Assembly (NCBI RefSeq): GCF_000708045.1
Contig: NZ_ANIE01000003.1
Span: 372,001 to 436,000 of the forward strand
Length of the DNA: 64,000 nt
Direction: 5' to 3'
Source of the DNA: Marinobacter nitratireducens
GTDB taxonomy: Bacteria; Pseudomonadota; Gammaproteobacteria; Pseudomonadales; Oleiphilaceae
The number at the start of each line of letters is the position of its first letter. The stretch's first letter is position 1. A program made the position numbers and the translations under genes. Under the pieces are notes generated by a model, which did not search any database, had not been told where the DNA came from, and was given only the letters and a program-made list of their open reading frames with translations. This document shows positions 43,348 through 52,478 of the stretch, one piece after another.

Positions 43348-44571
43348 ATGGACCCATCCAAAGACAACGATCAGGCCGGTGATCAATCTGGTCGTGTCCC
43401 TGAAACGCCTGCGCAGGATCAAGGTCTGTCGACCACTACTGAAAACCCTTCGGCTGGGAGCGTCACTGAACCCACTGAGTCATCCTCCTCTGCCAGAGCC
43501 CAGAAGAAAAAGATCTCGGTTGCGTTAACCCTTGGCAGTGGCGGTGCGAGGGGCTATGCCCATATTGGCGCCATCGAAGTGCTCACCGAGCGGGGCTACG
43601 ACATTACCGCCATATCTGGCTGCTCAATGGGTGCATTGATTGGCGGCATGTACGCGGCGGGTAAGATGAAGGATTACAAGGATTGGGTGACCGGTCTGGG
43701 GCAGTTCGATGTGCTCAAGCTGCTCGATGTAACTTTCAGCTCGTTGGGGGCAATACGTGGTGACAAGATATTCTCGGTTGTTCGGGAGATGCTTGGAACG
43801 ACTCGTATTGAGGATCTGCCGATGCCGTATACGGCGGTAGCGACGGACCTGCTTGGCCATAAGGAAATCTGGTTTCAGGAAGGCCCTCTCGATCAGGCAA
43901 TTCGCGCATCGATTGCCATCCCCGGGGTCGTCACTCCTCTCGTTCACCAGGGACGCGTGCTGGTGGATGGTGCGCTTCTGAATCCTTTGCCGATTATTCC
44001 TACCATATCCGCCCATGCTGACCTGATTGTGGCCGTGAACCTGGCCGGCGAGGACGAGAAGAAGCAGCGCATTCCAGATGCGGCCTTCATCAGTGAGGAT
44101 GAGGGGTCGGATATGGAAGAGTGGGTGGCCGGTCTCCGGGAAAAGGCATCGCGCTGGTTTGACTGGGACGCGCTCAGATCACTTGCTACGAAAAAGGGCG
44201 ATCACGACGAGAGCCCGGAGGACAAGCTCTCCCGGGAAGTGCGGAAAAAAGAACAGCTCAAACGCGATGCCGAACCTGAAACGGCGGACAGGAAAGCCCA
44301 TGAGGAGCACGAGACGATTGACTGGGACAAGCTCGGTATTGGCAAGTTTGATGTGATGAACCTGGGCATCGAGACCATGCAGAGTGCGCTTGTTCAATAC
44401 AAAATCGCGGGGTATCCGCCGGACCTTCTGGTTAACGTCCCGAAAAATGCCTGCCGGAGCTATGACTATCATAAAGCACCTGAGCTGATTCAGCTTGGTC
44501 GGGACCGCATGGCTGCGGCACTGGATCGCTTCGAGGAAAATCGCGCAAGCTCCGGGCCGTTGTCGATCTGA
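43348..44571 (+). CDS. RssA-like patatin-family phospholipase
   Basis: This 407-residue protein has a low-complexity N-terminus of about 50 residues rich in Ser, Thr, Glu and Gln. The patatin domain shows the oxyanion loop LGSGGARGYAHIGAIEVL, the nucleophile elbow GCSMG and the Asp in VDGALLNPLP. A highly charged insertion (about residues 240-320) contains EDKLSREVRKKEQLKRDAEP. The core resembles RssA/NTE-type bacterial patatins. The charged insertion is unusual and may be a binding region. No signal peptide is seen. AGGGAGGAG precedes the start. It probably follows the DUF4892 gene on one transcript. Confidence 0.87.
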   Translation: MDPSKDNDQAGDQSGRVPETPAQDQGLSTTTENPSAGSVTEPTESSSSARAQKKKISVALTLGSGGARGYAHIGAIEVLTERGYDITAISGCSMGALIGGMYAAGKMKDYKDWVTGLGQFDVLKLLDVTFSSLGAIRGDKIFSVVREMLGTTRIEDLPMPYTAVATDLLGHKEIWFQEGPLDQAIRASIAIPGVVTPLVHQGRVLVDGALLNPLPIIPTISAHADLIVAVNLAGEDEKKQRIPDAAFISEDEGSDMEEWVAGLREKASRWFDWDALRSLATKKGDHDESPEDKLSREVRKKEQLKRDAEPETADRKAHEEHETIDWDKLGIGKFDVMNLGIETMQSALVQYKIAGYPPDLLVNVPKNACRSYDYHKAPELIQLGRDRMAAALDRFEENRASSGPLSI

Positions 44572-44668
44572 GCGGCCGGTAAAGGCCGTTAATGACAGAA
44601 GGCTGCAGGGGCTATGATAAACAGCGTATAATTCCGCGCTGACACATACCCAACAGGATCTCTCTTAC

Positions 44669-45574
44669 GTGACCAGCCCCATAACTGAGCTTCATACAAT
44701 CCGCGACTATCTGCGTTATGCGGCTTCCCGTTTTGCTGAATCGCCCATTTTCTATGGCCATGGCACTGACAACGTGTGGGATGAAGCGGTTCATCTGGTT
44801 ATGCGAACCCTGAAACTGCCCCTGGAAAACAATACGCTGTTTCTCGACGCCCGGCTGGTGCACGAAGAGCGTCAACAGATCCTTGAACGCATTGACCGTC
44901 GGATCAATGACCGGGTTCCTCTGGCTTACCTTCTGGGTGAAGCCTGGTTCATGGGGATGCCGTTCAACGTGGACGAGCGTGTGCTGGTGCCACGATCTCC
45001 CATTGGTGAATTGCTCGAAAACGGTCTTCAGCCCTGGCTGGGTGATCGGCAGGTCGTGCGCCTGCTGGACCTCTGCACCGGAAGCGGCTGTATCGGCATT
45101 GGCGCGGCAACGGTCTTTGAAGAGGCGGAAGTCGATCTTTCAGACATTTCATCCGACGCTCTGGACGTCGCTCAATCCAACATTGAGATGCACGGTGTGG
45201 GGGATCGCGTTCGTACGATCCAGTCCGATGTATTCGACAGCATTGATGAAATCTACGACGTTATCCTCAGCAACCCACCGTATGTGGATGCTGAGGATAT
45301 TGCTGACATGCCGGATGAATTCCGCCATGAGCCCGAACTCGGCCTTGCCGCCGGGAACGACGGGTTGGATATCGCACACCGCATAATTGACAAGGCCGCG
45401 GACCACCTGGCCCCCGGTGGGCTTTTGATTGTAGAGGTGGGAAACAGTTGGGTGGCACTGGATGAAGCGTATCCGGATTTGCCGTTTACCTGGCTGGATT
45501 TTGAGCGCGGTGGTGACGGCGTGTTTGTGCTGACGGCTGAAGACCTTCGTGCATGGAAGGCTGGAAAGAATTAA
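44669..45574 (+). CDS. prmB: Ribosomal protein L3 N5-glutamine methyltransferase
   Basis: This 301-residue SAM-dependent methyltransferase starts at GTG. The SAM-binding motif reads LDLCTGSGCIGIG, and the glutamine methylation motif is SNPPYVDAEDI. The following MPDEFRHEPELGLAAGNDGL is typical of PrmB over PrmC. It methylates a glutamine of ribosomal protein L3. AGGATC lies before the start. prmB-aroC is a usual neighbour pair in the Pseudomonas group. Confidence 0.93.
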   Translation: MTSPITELHTIRDYLRYAASRFAESPIFYGHGTDNVWDEAVHLVMRTLKLPLENNTLFLDARLVHEERQQILERIDRRINDRVPLAYLLGEAWFMGMPFNVDERVLVPRSPIGELLENGLQPWLGDRQVVRLLDLCTGSGCIGIGAATVFEEAEVDLSDISSDALDVAQSNIEMHGVGDRVRTIQSDVFDSIDEIYDVILSNPPYVDAEDIADMPDEFRHEPELGLAAGNDGLDIAHRIIDKAADHLAPGGLLIVEVGNSWVALDEAYPDLPFTWLDFERGGDGVFVLTAEDLRAWKAGKN

Positions 45575-45611
45575 TCTTATTTCTTACAAAAACTGGATAA
45601 CTGGCTGAAAT

Positions 45612-46706
45612 ATGTCTGGAAATACCTTCGGAAAACTGTTTACTGTCACCACCTTTGGCGAAAGCCATGGTGTGGCGCTCGGCTGCATCATCGATGGCTG
45701 CCCGCCTGGACTGGCGCTGTCCGAGGCGGATCTGCAGGCCGACCTGGATCGTCGCAAGCCTGGCACCTCTCGCCATACGACACAGCGTCGGGAAGCGGAT
45801 GAGGTTCGAATTCTCTCCGGCGTGTTCGAAGGCAAAACCACGGGCACACCAATCGGCCTGCTGATCGAGAATACTGATCAGCGCTCCAAGGACTATTCCA
45901 AGATTGCCTCACAGTTCCGCCCGGCCCATGCGGACTACACCTACATGCACAAATACGGCACGCGGGATTACCGGGGTGGTGGTCGTTCCTCGGCTCGTGA
46001 AACGGCGATGCGTGTTGCTGCCGGGGCAGTGGCGAAAAAGTTCCTGGCGGAGCGGCTGGGGATACAGGTGCGTGGCTATCTGTCACAGCTTGGTCCGATC
46101 AAGGCAGAAAAGCACGACTGGGATCAGGTCATGGAAAACCCGTTCTTCTGCCCGGATGCTGACAAGGTTCCTGAGATGGAAGCCTATATGGATGCCCTGC
46201 GAAAGGAGGGCGATTCCATTGGTGCCCGGATAAATGTCGTCGCAGAAGGCGTTCCTCCGGGGTTGGGTGAGCCTATTTTCGACCGTCTTGATGCCGATCT
46301 GGCCCATGCGCTGATGAGCATCAATGCTGTCAAGGGTGTGGAAGTCGGCGCAGGCTTCGATTCGGTTGAGCAGAAGGGCACCGAGCACCGGGACGAAATG
46401 ACCCCGGAAGGGTTTCTCTCAAACAACGCCGGCGGCGTGTTGGGAGGCATTTCGTCGGGGCAGCCGATTGTTGCGAGCATCGCTCTGAAGCCGACGTCGA
46501 GCCTGCGTTTGCCGGGGCGGGCAATCGATGTGGATGGTCATCCGGTCGAGGTCATCACGACCGGTCGCCATGATCCCTGTGTCGGCATTCGTGCGACGCC
46601 CATTGCCGAGGCGATGATGGCGATTGTGCTGATGGATCATTACCTTCGGCATCGTGGTCAGAACGGGGATGTTGAGGTTACAACGCCGGTGCTCGGCCAG
46701 CTCTGA
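45612..46706 (+). CDS. aroC: Chorismate synthase
   Basis: This 364-residue enzyme carries the family signatures [19 protein letters not shown], [16 protein letters not shown] in the form [16 protein letters not shown], and [16 protein letters not shown]. It converts 5-enolpyruvylshikimate-3-phosphate to chorismate with reduced FMN. Chorismate feeds the tryptophan genes and pabB in this window. It follows prmB by 37 bases. After it lies a repeat-containing gap and then the MFS transporter gene. Confidence 0.97.
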   Translation: MSGNTFGKLFTVTTFGESHGVALGCIIDGCPPGLALSEADLQADLDRRKPGTSRHTTQRREADEVRILSGVFEGKTTGTPIGLLIENTDQRSKDYSKIASQFRPAHADYTYMHKYGTRDYRGGGRSSARETAMRVAAGAVAKKFLAERLGIQVRGYLSQLGPIKAEKHDWDQVMENPFFCPDADKVPEMEAYMDALRKEGDSIGARINVVAEGVPPGLGEPIFDRLDADLAHALMSINAVKGVEVGAGFDSVEQKGTEHRDEMTPEGFLSNNAGGVLGGISSGQPIVASIALKPTSSLRLPGRAIDVDGHPVEVITTGRHDPCVGIRATPIAEAMMAIVLMDHYLRHRGQNGDVEVTTPVLGQL

Positions 46707-46724
46707 TTGTTAATCCGGATTGCC

Positions 46725-46825
46725 GGCTCTGGTGTAGGGCCTCCGTGAGGAGGCCTCGCTCAAAAGCGCCCTTGAATACGCCCGTGTAGGGCTTGGTCGC
46801 GCCGTCCCTGGCGCTCCACATTTTT
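46725..46825. repeat. Palindrome-rich intergenic repeat between aroC and the MFS gene
   Basis: The segment holds GGCCTCC-gtga-GGAGGCC (46738-46755) and GCGCC-gtccct-GGCGC (46799-46814). The string GTGTAGGG occurs twice (near 46733 and 46784). The second half resembles a dispersed palindromic family I associate with Marinobacter-like genomes, and it shares its style (paired short palindromes around a CTTGGTCGCGCC-type linker) with the core of the 50122-50225 element. It has no T tract and is probably a dispersed repeat, not a terminator. Confidence 0.5.
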
Positions 46826-46882
46826 GAATGGGCCGTCAGCCGGGGCCGCCAAACCCTTTTTTAAACCTGCAGGAGTCTCCGT

Positions 46883-48025
46883 ATCTACTGGCGACTTTCC
46901 AACCTGTATTTCTGGTTCTTCGCTCTTCTGGGCGGACTTTTGCCTTACTGGTCTTTGTATCTTCAGGACCAGGGGTTTTCCTATCTCCAGATCGCCACCC
47001 TGATGGCAACCATTCAGTTAACCAAGATTATCGCGCCCAGTGTCTGGGGATGGCTTGGTGACCGGAGCGGTCAGCGGGTACGCCTGGTACGGTTTGGGGC
47101 GTTGACCGGGTCGCTGTTCTTTGCCGGCGTTTTCCTGGAGCCGGGGTTTTACGGTCTGTTGCTGGTCATGCTGGCGTTTACGTTCTTCTGGAATGCGGTT
47201 TTGCCTCTCTATGAGGTGATCACGCTGCGTACCCTGGGTGCACAGAAAGAGAAGTATGGTCGGGTTCGGCTGTGGGGGTCGGTCGGGTTTATCGGAGCGG
47301 TTGCGGGTGTGGGCGGCATCCTGGAGTTGGTCCCTGTTCAGTTCCTTCCGTGGCTATTGCTGCCGGTGTTTGCAGGAATTGCGGTGTCATCGTTTCTGGT
47401 TCCCTCTGAACGGGGAGAGGTTAGAGAGCGTGCGCCCTCGGGGAGTCTCAGGAGGATTATCACCAATCCGACGGTTGTGACGTTTTTCCTGATGAACTTC
47501 CTGTTGCAGGTATCCCACGGGCCTTACTACACGTTTTTCAGTATCCATCTGGAGCAACACGGTTACGGTAAGCTGCCGATTGGTCTGCTGTGGTCGTTGG
47601 GTGTGCTGGCAGAGATCGCTCTATTCCTGGTGATGCACCGCTTTACCCGCCGTTTTTCGGTCCGACAGATTGCGCTTGGCGCGCTTGGCCTCAGTATGAT
47701 TCGCTGGGTTCTGATTGCCGAGCTTACGGATGAGATTGTGGTGCTGGTGTTTGCGCAACTCCTGCATGCGGCCTCTTACGGTGCGCTTCATGCGATTTCG
47801 GTGCAATACATTCAGGGCTTCTTCGGGAAGCACCATCATGGTCAGGGGCAGGCGCTCTACAGCGGGTTGACGTTCGGTGCCGGTGGTGCGCTGGGAGCGT
47901 GGATGTCCGGTTTTCTGGTCGAGGGCTTTAATACCTCGGCCGCGTTCCTTGGCGGAGCGGCCGCGCTGGGCCTGGCAATCGTGATTACCTGGCGGGGGTT
48001 GAAGCCGCCGCCAGGCGATCACTGA
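46883..48025 (+). CDS. MFS transporter, HcaT-like; probable AUC start codon
   Basis: This major facilitator is about 380 residues and has about 12 membrane segments. The in-frame region from 46865 contains no ATG, GTG or TTG before the TTG at 46940, which would remove most of the first helix. AGGAG lies at 46871-46875, seven bases before ATC at 46883, and reading from there gives IYWRLSNLYFWFFALLGG, which resembles the N-terminus of Pseudomonas homologues in this aroC-linked position. I therefore mark AUC as the likely start. A TTG start at 46940 and a sequence error are alternatives. The substrate is unknown; HcaT-type proteins are annotated for phenylpropionate. Confidence 0.75.
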   Translation: MYWRLSNLYFWFFALLGGLLPYWSLYLQDQGFSYLQIATLMATIQLTKIIAPSVWGWLGDRSGQRVRLVRFGALTGSLFFAGVFLEPGFYGLLLVMLAFTFFWNAVLPLYEVITLRTLGAQKEKYGRVRLWGSVGFIGAVAGVGGILELVPVQFLPWLLLPVFAGIAVSSFLVPSERGEVRERAPSGSLRRIITNPTVVTFFLMNFLLQVSHGPYYTFFSIHLEQHGYGKLPIGLLWSLGVLAEIALFLVMHRFTRRFSVRQIALGALGLSMIRWVLIAELTDEIVVLVFAQLLHAASYGALHAISVQYIQGFFGKHHHGQGQALYSGLTFGAGGALGAWMSGFLVEGFNTSAAFLGGAAALGLAIVITWRGLKPPPGDH

Positions 48026-48027
48026 GT

Positions 48028-49176
48028 TTACTCTTCGGGATCTTCCTCATCTTCTTCAAGCTGAAGCGACAAACCACTTCCGGTTGGCCCGGACGGCTTT
48101 GAAGGGGCTGAGCTGTCCTGGCCATGCAGTTTAATCTTGAGGCGAAGGTTGTTTGCGGAATCGGCGTTTTTCAGAGCTTCCTCTTCCGAGATTTTTCCAT
48201 CTTTCCAGAGATTGAACAGGGCCAGGTCGAAGGTCTGCATGCCCAGGTTGGCGGACTTCTCCATGATCTCCTTGATGCCCTCGATCTCACCCCGAAGGAT
48301 CAGTTCGCTAATGGTGGGAGTTCCCAGCAGGATCTCGATGGCTGCACAGCGCTTCTTATCGATGGTGGGAATCAAGCGCTGAGACACGAACGCCCGGAGG
48401 TTCATTGCCAGGTCCATCAACAATTGAGGTCTCCGTTCTTCAGGGAAGAAGTTGATGATCCGGTCCAGGGCCTGGTTGGCATTGTTAGCGTGCAGGGTAG
48501 AAATACACAGATGCCCGGTTTCAGCGAATGCCAGTGCATGCTCCATGGTCTCCCGATCCCGGATCTCGCCGATCAGAATAACGTCGGGCGCCTGACGTAG
48601 CGTGTTCTTCAGTGCTTGATGGAAACTGCGGGTGTCAACGCCCACTTCCCGTTGGTTGATGATGCTTTTCTTATGCCGGTGGATATATTCCACCGGATCT
48701 TCAATTGTGATGATATGGCCGGCGGAATTGCTGTTCCGGTGGTCGATCAACGCCGCGAGTGACGTGGACTTACCCGAACCGGTGGCACCCACAAACAGAA
48801 CCAGCCCCCGTTTGGACATCACAACGTCTTTCAGGATCGAAGGGAGCCCAAGGTCATCCGCGTTCGGGATTTCAGTCACAATATTCCGGGCGACAATGGA
48901 AATCTCATTACGCTGGCGGAAGATATTGATCCGAAAACGGCCAACATTTCGGATGCTGTAGGCGAGATTCATCTCGAGCTCCTGCTCGAATTCGCCGATT
49001 TGCTCGTCATCCATGATGCTGTAGGCGATCTCCTTGATCGTCCCCGGGGCCATCGGGGTTCGATCAATGGGCTTGAGGGTACCGTGAAACTTGGCACAGG
49101 GCGGGGCTCCGGTGCTCAGGTAAAGGTCCGAGCCGTCGTGCTTGGCCAGAATCTTGAGGTAATCGTCAAAGCCCAT
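48028..49176 (-). CDS. pilU: Type IV pilus retraction ATPase PilU
   Basis: This 382-residue PilT-family hexameric ATPase has Walker A GATGSGKSTSL near residue 130, an Asp box (IITIEDPVEYIHRH), Walker B (APDVILIGEIRDRETME) and a His box (TGHLCISTLHANNA). The opening MGFDDYLKILAKHDGSDLYL and the long acidic C-terminal tail mark it as PilU and not PilT. It helps PilT retract type IV pili. pilT is not beside it here. It is convergent with the MFS gene, with only two bases between stops. On the minus strand AGGAGACATC precedes the start. Confidence 0.93.
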   Translation of the reverse strand: MGFDDYLKILAKHDGSDLYLSTGAPPCAKFHGTLKPIDRTPMAPGTIKEIAYSIMDDEQIGEFEQELEMNLAYSIRNVGRFRINIFRQRNEISIVARNIVTEIPNADDLGLPSILKDVVMSKRGLVLFVGATGSGKSTSLAALIDHRNSNSAGHIITIEDPVEYIHRHKKSIINQREVGVDTRSFHQALKNTLRQAPDVILIGEIRDRETMEHALAFAETGHLCISTLHANNANQALDRIINFFPEERRPQLLMDLAMNLRAFVSQRLIPTIDKKRCAAIEILLGTPTISELILRGEIEGIKEIMEKSANLGMQTFDLALFNLWKDGKISEEEALKNADSANNLRLKIKLHGQDSSAPSKPSGPTGSGLSLQLEEDEEDPEE

Positions 49177-49199
49177 GATGTCTCCTGATAATGAGAGTA

Positions 49200-50081
49200 T
49201 TAAGTTGAATCGCCTGTTTCTTCTTGTCTGACTATATCAAGCAGCGCCTTGGCCGCCTGGCTGAGCTGCCGGCCTGACAGGCCGATTGCCCCGAGAACAC
49301 GGCTGATCGAATGGCCGGATTCCAGTCTGTGGAGCGACTCATCCGCCATGCTCAACGGCAACACACTCCAGCCGAGCCCCACGCTGGTCATCATCTTGAT
49401 GGTTTCAAGATAATTGGTGGGAATCTGCTGATTAAGCGGCAGATTCGCCTCAAGGAACAGCCGACTGACTGTCCGGTACGTCGCGGTCGTCGTATCGGGA
49501 AGAATAGCTGGATAACGCGAAAGATCTTCCAGCGACGCCGAATCCTGAACCGATAAATCGTGGTCCGGCCCCACCACAAATGCCATCGGGTCCGGCCATT
49601 GTTGGTATACCATGAACTGGCTGCCCATACTGTCACTAAGTGTGACAAACGCCAGCTCAGCGTTACGCTTGAGCATCTGCGTGTAAGCTGCGTCAGATTC
49701 CATGAACTGCAGATTCAGCCGCACCTCGGGATACTCCCGGGAAAACCGTCGGAGCCACGTTGGCAAGTGATGAAGGCCAATATGGTGGGAAGCAATGATG
49801 TTCAGCTCACCCTGAATCGCTCCAGTGTTTTCGGACAGCGCCATGCGCGCGTTATGAATCTCATCAAGAATCCTGCGGGCATGGGGCAATAGCCGCGCGC
49901 CGGCATCCGTCAGACGAATCTCCCGGTGACTGCGATCCACCAACTTTTCACCCAACAGGTTCTCAAGCGCTGCAAGCCGTTTGCTGATGGCCGGTTGGGT
50001 CAAGTGGAGCACCGCCGCCGCCTCGGAGAAAGAGCCTAGGTCGACGATGGTGAGGAATGCCTTGAGGGAATTTGAGTCCAT
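49200..50081 (-). CDS. LysR-family regulator, divergent from leuC
   Basis: This regulator is 293 residues from the ATG at 50081 (MDSNSLKAFLTIVDLGSFSE), which has AGAAGAGA upstream on the minus strand. The longer frame to 50159 would extend into a repeat. The helix-turn-helix is AAAVLHLTQPAISKRLAALE, and a LysR substrate-binding domain follows. A regulator in this place, divergent from leuCDB, is common in the Pseudomonas group and may respond to a leucine-pathway intermediate. The space between it and leuC contains a 25-bp inverted repeat and a separate 15-base palindrome that could be its operator. Confidence 0.88.
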   Translation of the reverse strand: MDSNSLKAFLTIVDLGSFSEAAAVLHLTQPAISKRLAALENLLGEKLVDRSHREIRLTDAGARLLPHARRILDEIHNARMALSENTGAIQGELNIIASHHIGLHHLPTWLRRFSREYPEVRLNLQFMESDAAYTQMLKRNAELAFVTLSDSMGSQFMVYQQWPDPMAFVVGPDHDLSVQDSASLEDLSRYPAILPDTTTATYRTVSRLFLEANLPLNQQIPTNYLETIKMMTSVGLGWSVLPLSMADESLHRLESGHSISRVLGAIGLSGRQLSQAAKALLDIVRQEETGDST

Positions 50082-50121
50082 TAATAATCTCTTCTGGTAA
50101 CTGCAGCACGGAGTCTGGGCG

Positions 50122-50225
50122 CAGGTCTGAATTGTTCTCCCAAAACTGTGCGGAGCCAAGGATGGCGGAGCTCAAGCGTCCCATGGACGGGCTAGAGCGG
50201 GTTTTGGGAGAACAATTCAGACCTG
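50122..50225. repeat. 104-base element with 25-bp perfect terminal inverted repeats (MITE-like)
   Basis: The arms CAGGTCTGAATTGTTCTCCC... (50122-50146) and their exact reverse complement (50201-50225) enclose 54 bases containing GCCA/TGGC and CGTCC/GGACG short palindromes. The whole could fold into a long cruciform or RNA hairpin. It carries no coding sequence. The form is like a miniature inverted-repeat element or a large dispersed palindrome inserted in the LysR-leuC spacer. I cannot see a clear target duplication. Confidence 0.75.
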
Positions 50226-50246
50226 AGCTTCCACCAAAGCTAAAGT

Positions 50247-50261
50247 ATTCCCCTGGGGAAT
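50247..50261. promoter_or_regulatory. Palindrome, possible LysR operator for leuC
   Basis: ATTCCCC-T-GGGGAAT is a perfect 7-1-7 palindrome about 22 bases upstream of a plausible -35 box for leuC and downstream of the LysR gene start. Its symmetry and place fit an activator site. Binding by the divergent LysR protein is inferred. Confidence 0.45.
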
Positions 50262-50282
50262 TCAAAGAATAAAAAACATGAA

Positions 50283-50310
50283 TTGAGGTTATCGGATAGA
50301 GGAGTAAGAT
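50283..50310 (+). promoter_or_regulatory. Possible sigma-70 promoter for leuCDB
   Basis: TTGAGG (50283-50288) and TAAGAT (50305-50310) are separated by 16 bases and lie about 50 bases before the leuC start. Both boxes are partial matches to the consensus. Confidence 0.35.
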
Positions 50311-50359
50311 AGCCCCATAGCAGTAGAAACCAGAAACCCCCAGACAGTGAGAGAGAATC

Positions 50360-51778
50360 ATGGCGGGCAAAACCTTATACGACAAATTGTGGGACGACCA
50401 TTTGGTCAAACAGCGGGACGACGGCTCCGCACTGATCTACATCGATCGTCAATTGCTGCACGAAGTCACCTCCCCGCAAGCCTTCGAAGGCCTGCGCATT
50501 GCCGGCCGAAAACCCTGGCGCCTGGACGCCAACCTGGCGACACCTGACCACAACGTACCGACCGTTGATCGTGAAAAAGGCATTGATGGCATTGTCGATC
50601 CGGTATCCCGCACCCAGGTAGAAACCCTGGACAAGAACTGCGACGAGTTCGGCATCCTGGAGTTCAAGATCAAGGACCAGCGTCAGGGCATCGTTCACGT
50701 TATTGGGCCTGAGCAGGGCGCGACACTGCCGGGCATGAGCATTGTCTGTGGTGACTCCCATACGTCTACCCACGGCGCGTTTGGTTGCCTGGCTCACGGT
50801 ATCGGTACTTCCGAGGTCGAGCACGTGCTGGCAACTCAGTGCCTGGTGCAGAAGAAGATGAAAAATATGCTGGTCAAGGTCAACGGTAAACTTGGCCCGG
50901 GTGTAACCGGCAAAGACGTGGTGTTGGCCATCATCGGCAAAATCGGTACAGCCGGCGGAACTGGCTACGCCATCGAGTTTGGTGGTGAGGCCATTCAGAG
51001 CCTGAGCATGGAAGGCCGGATGACCATCTGCAATATGTCCATTGAGGCCGGTGCCCGTGTTGGCATGGTTGCAGTGGACGACACCACCATCAATTACGTC
51101 AAAGGGCGTCCCTTTGCGCCGACAGAGGCCCAGTGGGATCAGGCGGTCGAATACTGGAATACCCTGCACAGCGATGCGGATGCGGTGTTTGACAAGGTCG
51201 TTGAGCTGGAAGGCTCTGAGATCAAGCCTCAGGTCAGTTGGGGAACCTCCCCGGAAATGGTTGCCGGTGTTGATGGTTCTGTGCCGGATCCCGCCAGGGA
51301 AGAAGATCCGATCAAGCGCGAAGGCATTGTCCGCGCTTTGAAGTACATGGGTCTGGAAGCCAATCAAAAGATTACGGACATCCAGTTGGATCGCGTTTTC
51401 ATCGGCTCCTGCACCAACAGTCGAATCGAAGATTTGCGTGAAGCGGCTGCGGTTGTCAAAGGCCGCAAGGTCGCTCCCTCCCTGAAGCAGGCGATGGTTG
51501 TACCGGGCTCCGGCCTGGTGAAGGCTCAGGCTGAGCAGGAAGGGTTGGATAAAGTGTTTATCGAAGCCGGTCTGGAGTGGCGTGACCCGGGGTGTTCCAT
51601 GTGCCTGGCAATGAACGCCGACAAACTGGGGCAGGGCGAGCACTGCGCCTCCACGTCCAATCGCAACTTCGAAGGACGTCAGGGCTTCGGTGGCCGAACC
51701 CATCTGGTGAGTCCTGCGATGGCGGCCGCTGCTGCGGTGACTGGCCACTTCGTTGACGTCCGTGAACTGACCCACTGA
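50360..51778 (+). CDS. leuC: 3-isopropylmalate dehydratase large subunit
   Basis: This 472-residue aconitase-family protein has the 4Fe-4S cysteines in [11 protein letters not shown] and [11 protein letters not shown], plus the [14 protein letters not shown] motif. With LeuD it isomerises 2-isopropylmalate to 3-isopropylmalate in leucine synthesis. It is the first gene of leuC-leuD-leuB. leuD follows after 17 bases. GAGAGAGAATC precedes the ATG. The long opposite-strand open frame over this gene is a codon-bias shadow. Confidence 0.97.
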   Translation: MAGKTLYDKLWDDHLVKQRDDGSALIYIDRQLLHEVTSPQAFEGLRIAGRKPWRLDANLATPDHNVPTVDREKGIDGIVDPVSRTQVETLDKNCDEFGILEFKIKDQRQGIVHVIGPEQGATLPGMSIVCGDSHTSTHGAFGCLAHGIGTSEVEHVLATQCLVQKKMKNMLVKVNGKLGPGVTGKDVVLAIIGKIGTAGGTGYAIEFGGEAIQSLSMEGRMTICNMSIEAGARVGMVAVDDTTINYVKGRPFAPTEAQWDQAVEYWNTLHSDADAVFDKVVELEGSEIKPQVSWGTSPEMVAGVDGSVPDPAREEDPIKREGIVRALKYMGLEANQKITDIQLDRVFIGSCTNSRIEDLREAAAVVKGRKVAPSLKQAMVVPGSGLVKAQAEQEGLDKVFIEAGLEWRDPGCSMCLAMNADKLGQGEHCASTSNRNFEGRQGFGGRTHLVSPAMAAAAAVTGHFVDVRELTH

Positions 51779-51795
51779 TCCACAGGAGAGAGACC

Positions 51796-52443
51796 ATGCG
51801 CGCATTCACGCAACACAAGGGCATTGCGGCCCCCATGGACCGTTCCAATGTGGATACGGACATGATTATTCCGAAACAGTTTCTGAAATCCATCAAGCGC
51901 ACCGGATTCGGTCCCAACCTGTTTGATGAATTGCGTTACCTGGACGAGGGCAAGCCCGATCAGGATTGCTCCAAGCGTCCGTTGAACCCGGATTTCGTGT
52001 TGAACCAGGACCGATATAAAAACGCCAGCGTTCTGTTGGCCCGTGCAAACTTCGGCTGTGGGTCCAGTCGTGAACACGCTCCCTGGGCGCTGGATGACTT
52101 TGGATTCCGGGCTGTTATCGCCCCGAGCTTTGCAGATATTTTCTACAACAACTGCTTTAAGAATGGCTTATTACCCATTGTTCTTGAAGAAGAAGTGGTG
52201 GATAAGCTGTTCCGTGAAACAGAGGAAACCGAGGGTTATGAGCTGACCGTCGATCTGGAATCAAAAACCGTCACGACACCGTCAGGCGAATCTTTCGGCT
52301 TTGAAGTTGATGACTTCCGTCGTCACTGCTTACTGAATGGTCTGGATGATATTGGTGTCACTCTCGAGGATGCTGATGCGATTCGAGAGTACGAAAGCAG
52401 CCGCAAGCAGACAGCGCCCTGGCTGTTCAACGCCAGCAACTGA
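51796..52443 (+). CDS. leuD: 3-isopropylmalate dehydratase small subunit
   Basis: This 215-residue protein is of the usual length, with [20 protein letters not shown] and [15 protein letters not shown] as signatures. It forms the swivelling domain that completes the active site with LeuC. AGGAGAGAG lies just before the start. leuB follows 35 bases after the stop, so the three genes form an operon. Confidence 0.97.
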   Translation: MRAFTQHKGIAAPMDRSNVDTDMIIPKQFLKSIKRTGFGPNLFDELRYLDEGKPDQDCSKRPLNPDFVLNQDRYKNASVLLARANFGCGSSREHAPWALDDFGFRAVIAPSFADIFYNNCFKNGLLPIVLEEEVVDKLFRETEETEGYELTVDLESKTVTTPSGESFGFEVDDFRRHCLLNGLDDIGVTLEDADAIREYESSRKQTAPWLFNASN

Positions 52444-52478
52444 ATTGATTCTGATTCATAAACAATAAGGAAGTCTTC

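Noticed and set aside
46828..47061. ATG-started open frame over the beginning of the MFS gene, considered as its true N-terminus after a frameshift
   Set aside because: It reads the first helix region in another frame and gives no membrane helix. The ATC-started frame matches the family without needing a frameshift.
50375..51805. 476-codon open frame on the minus strand across leuC
   Set aside because: It is a full antisense shadow of a clear leuC. Its translation has no domain signature and it lacks a ribosome binding site.
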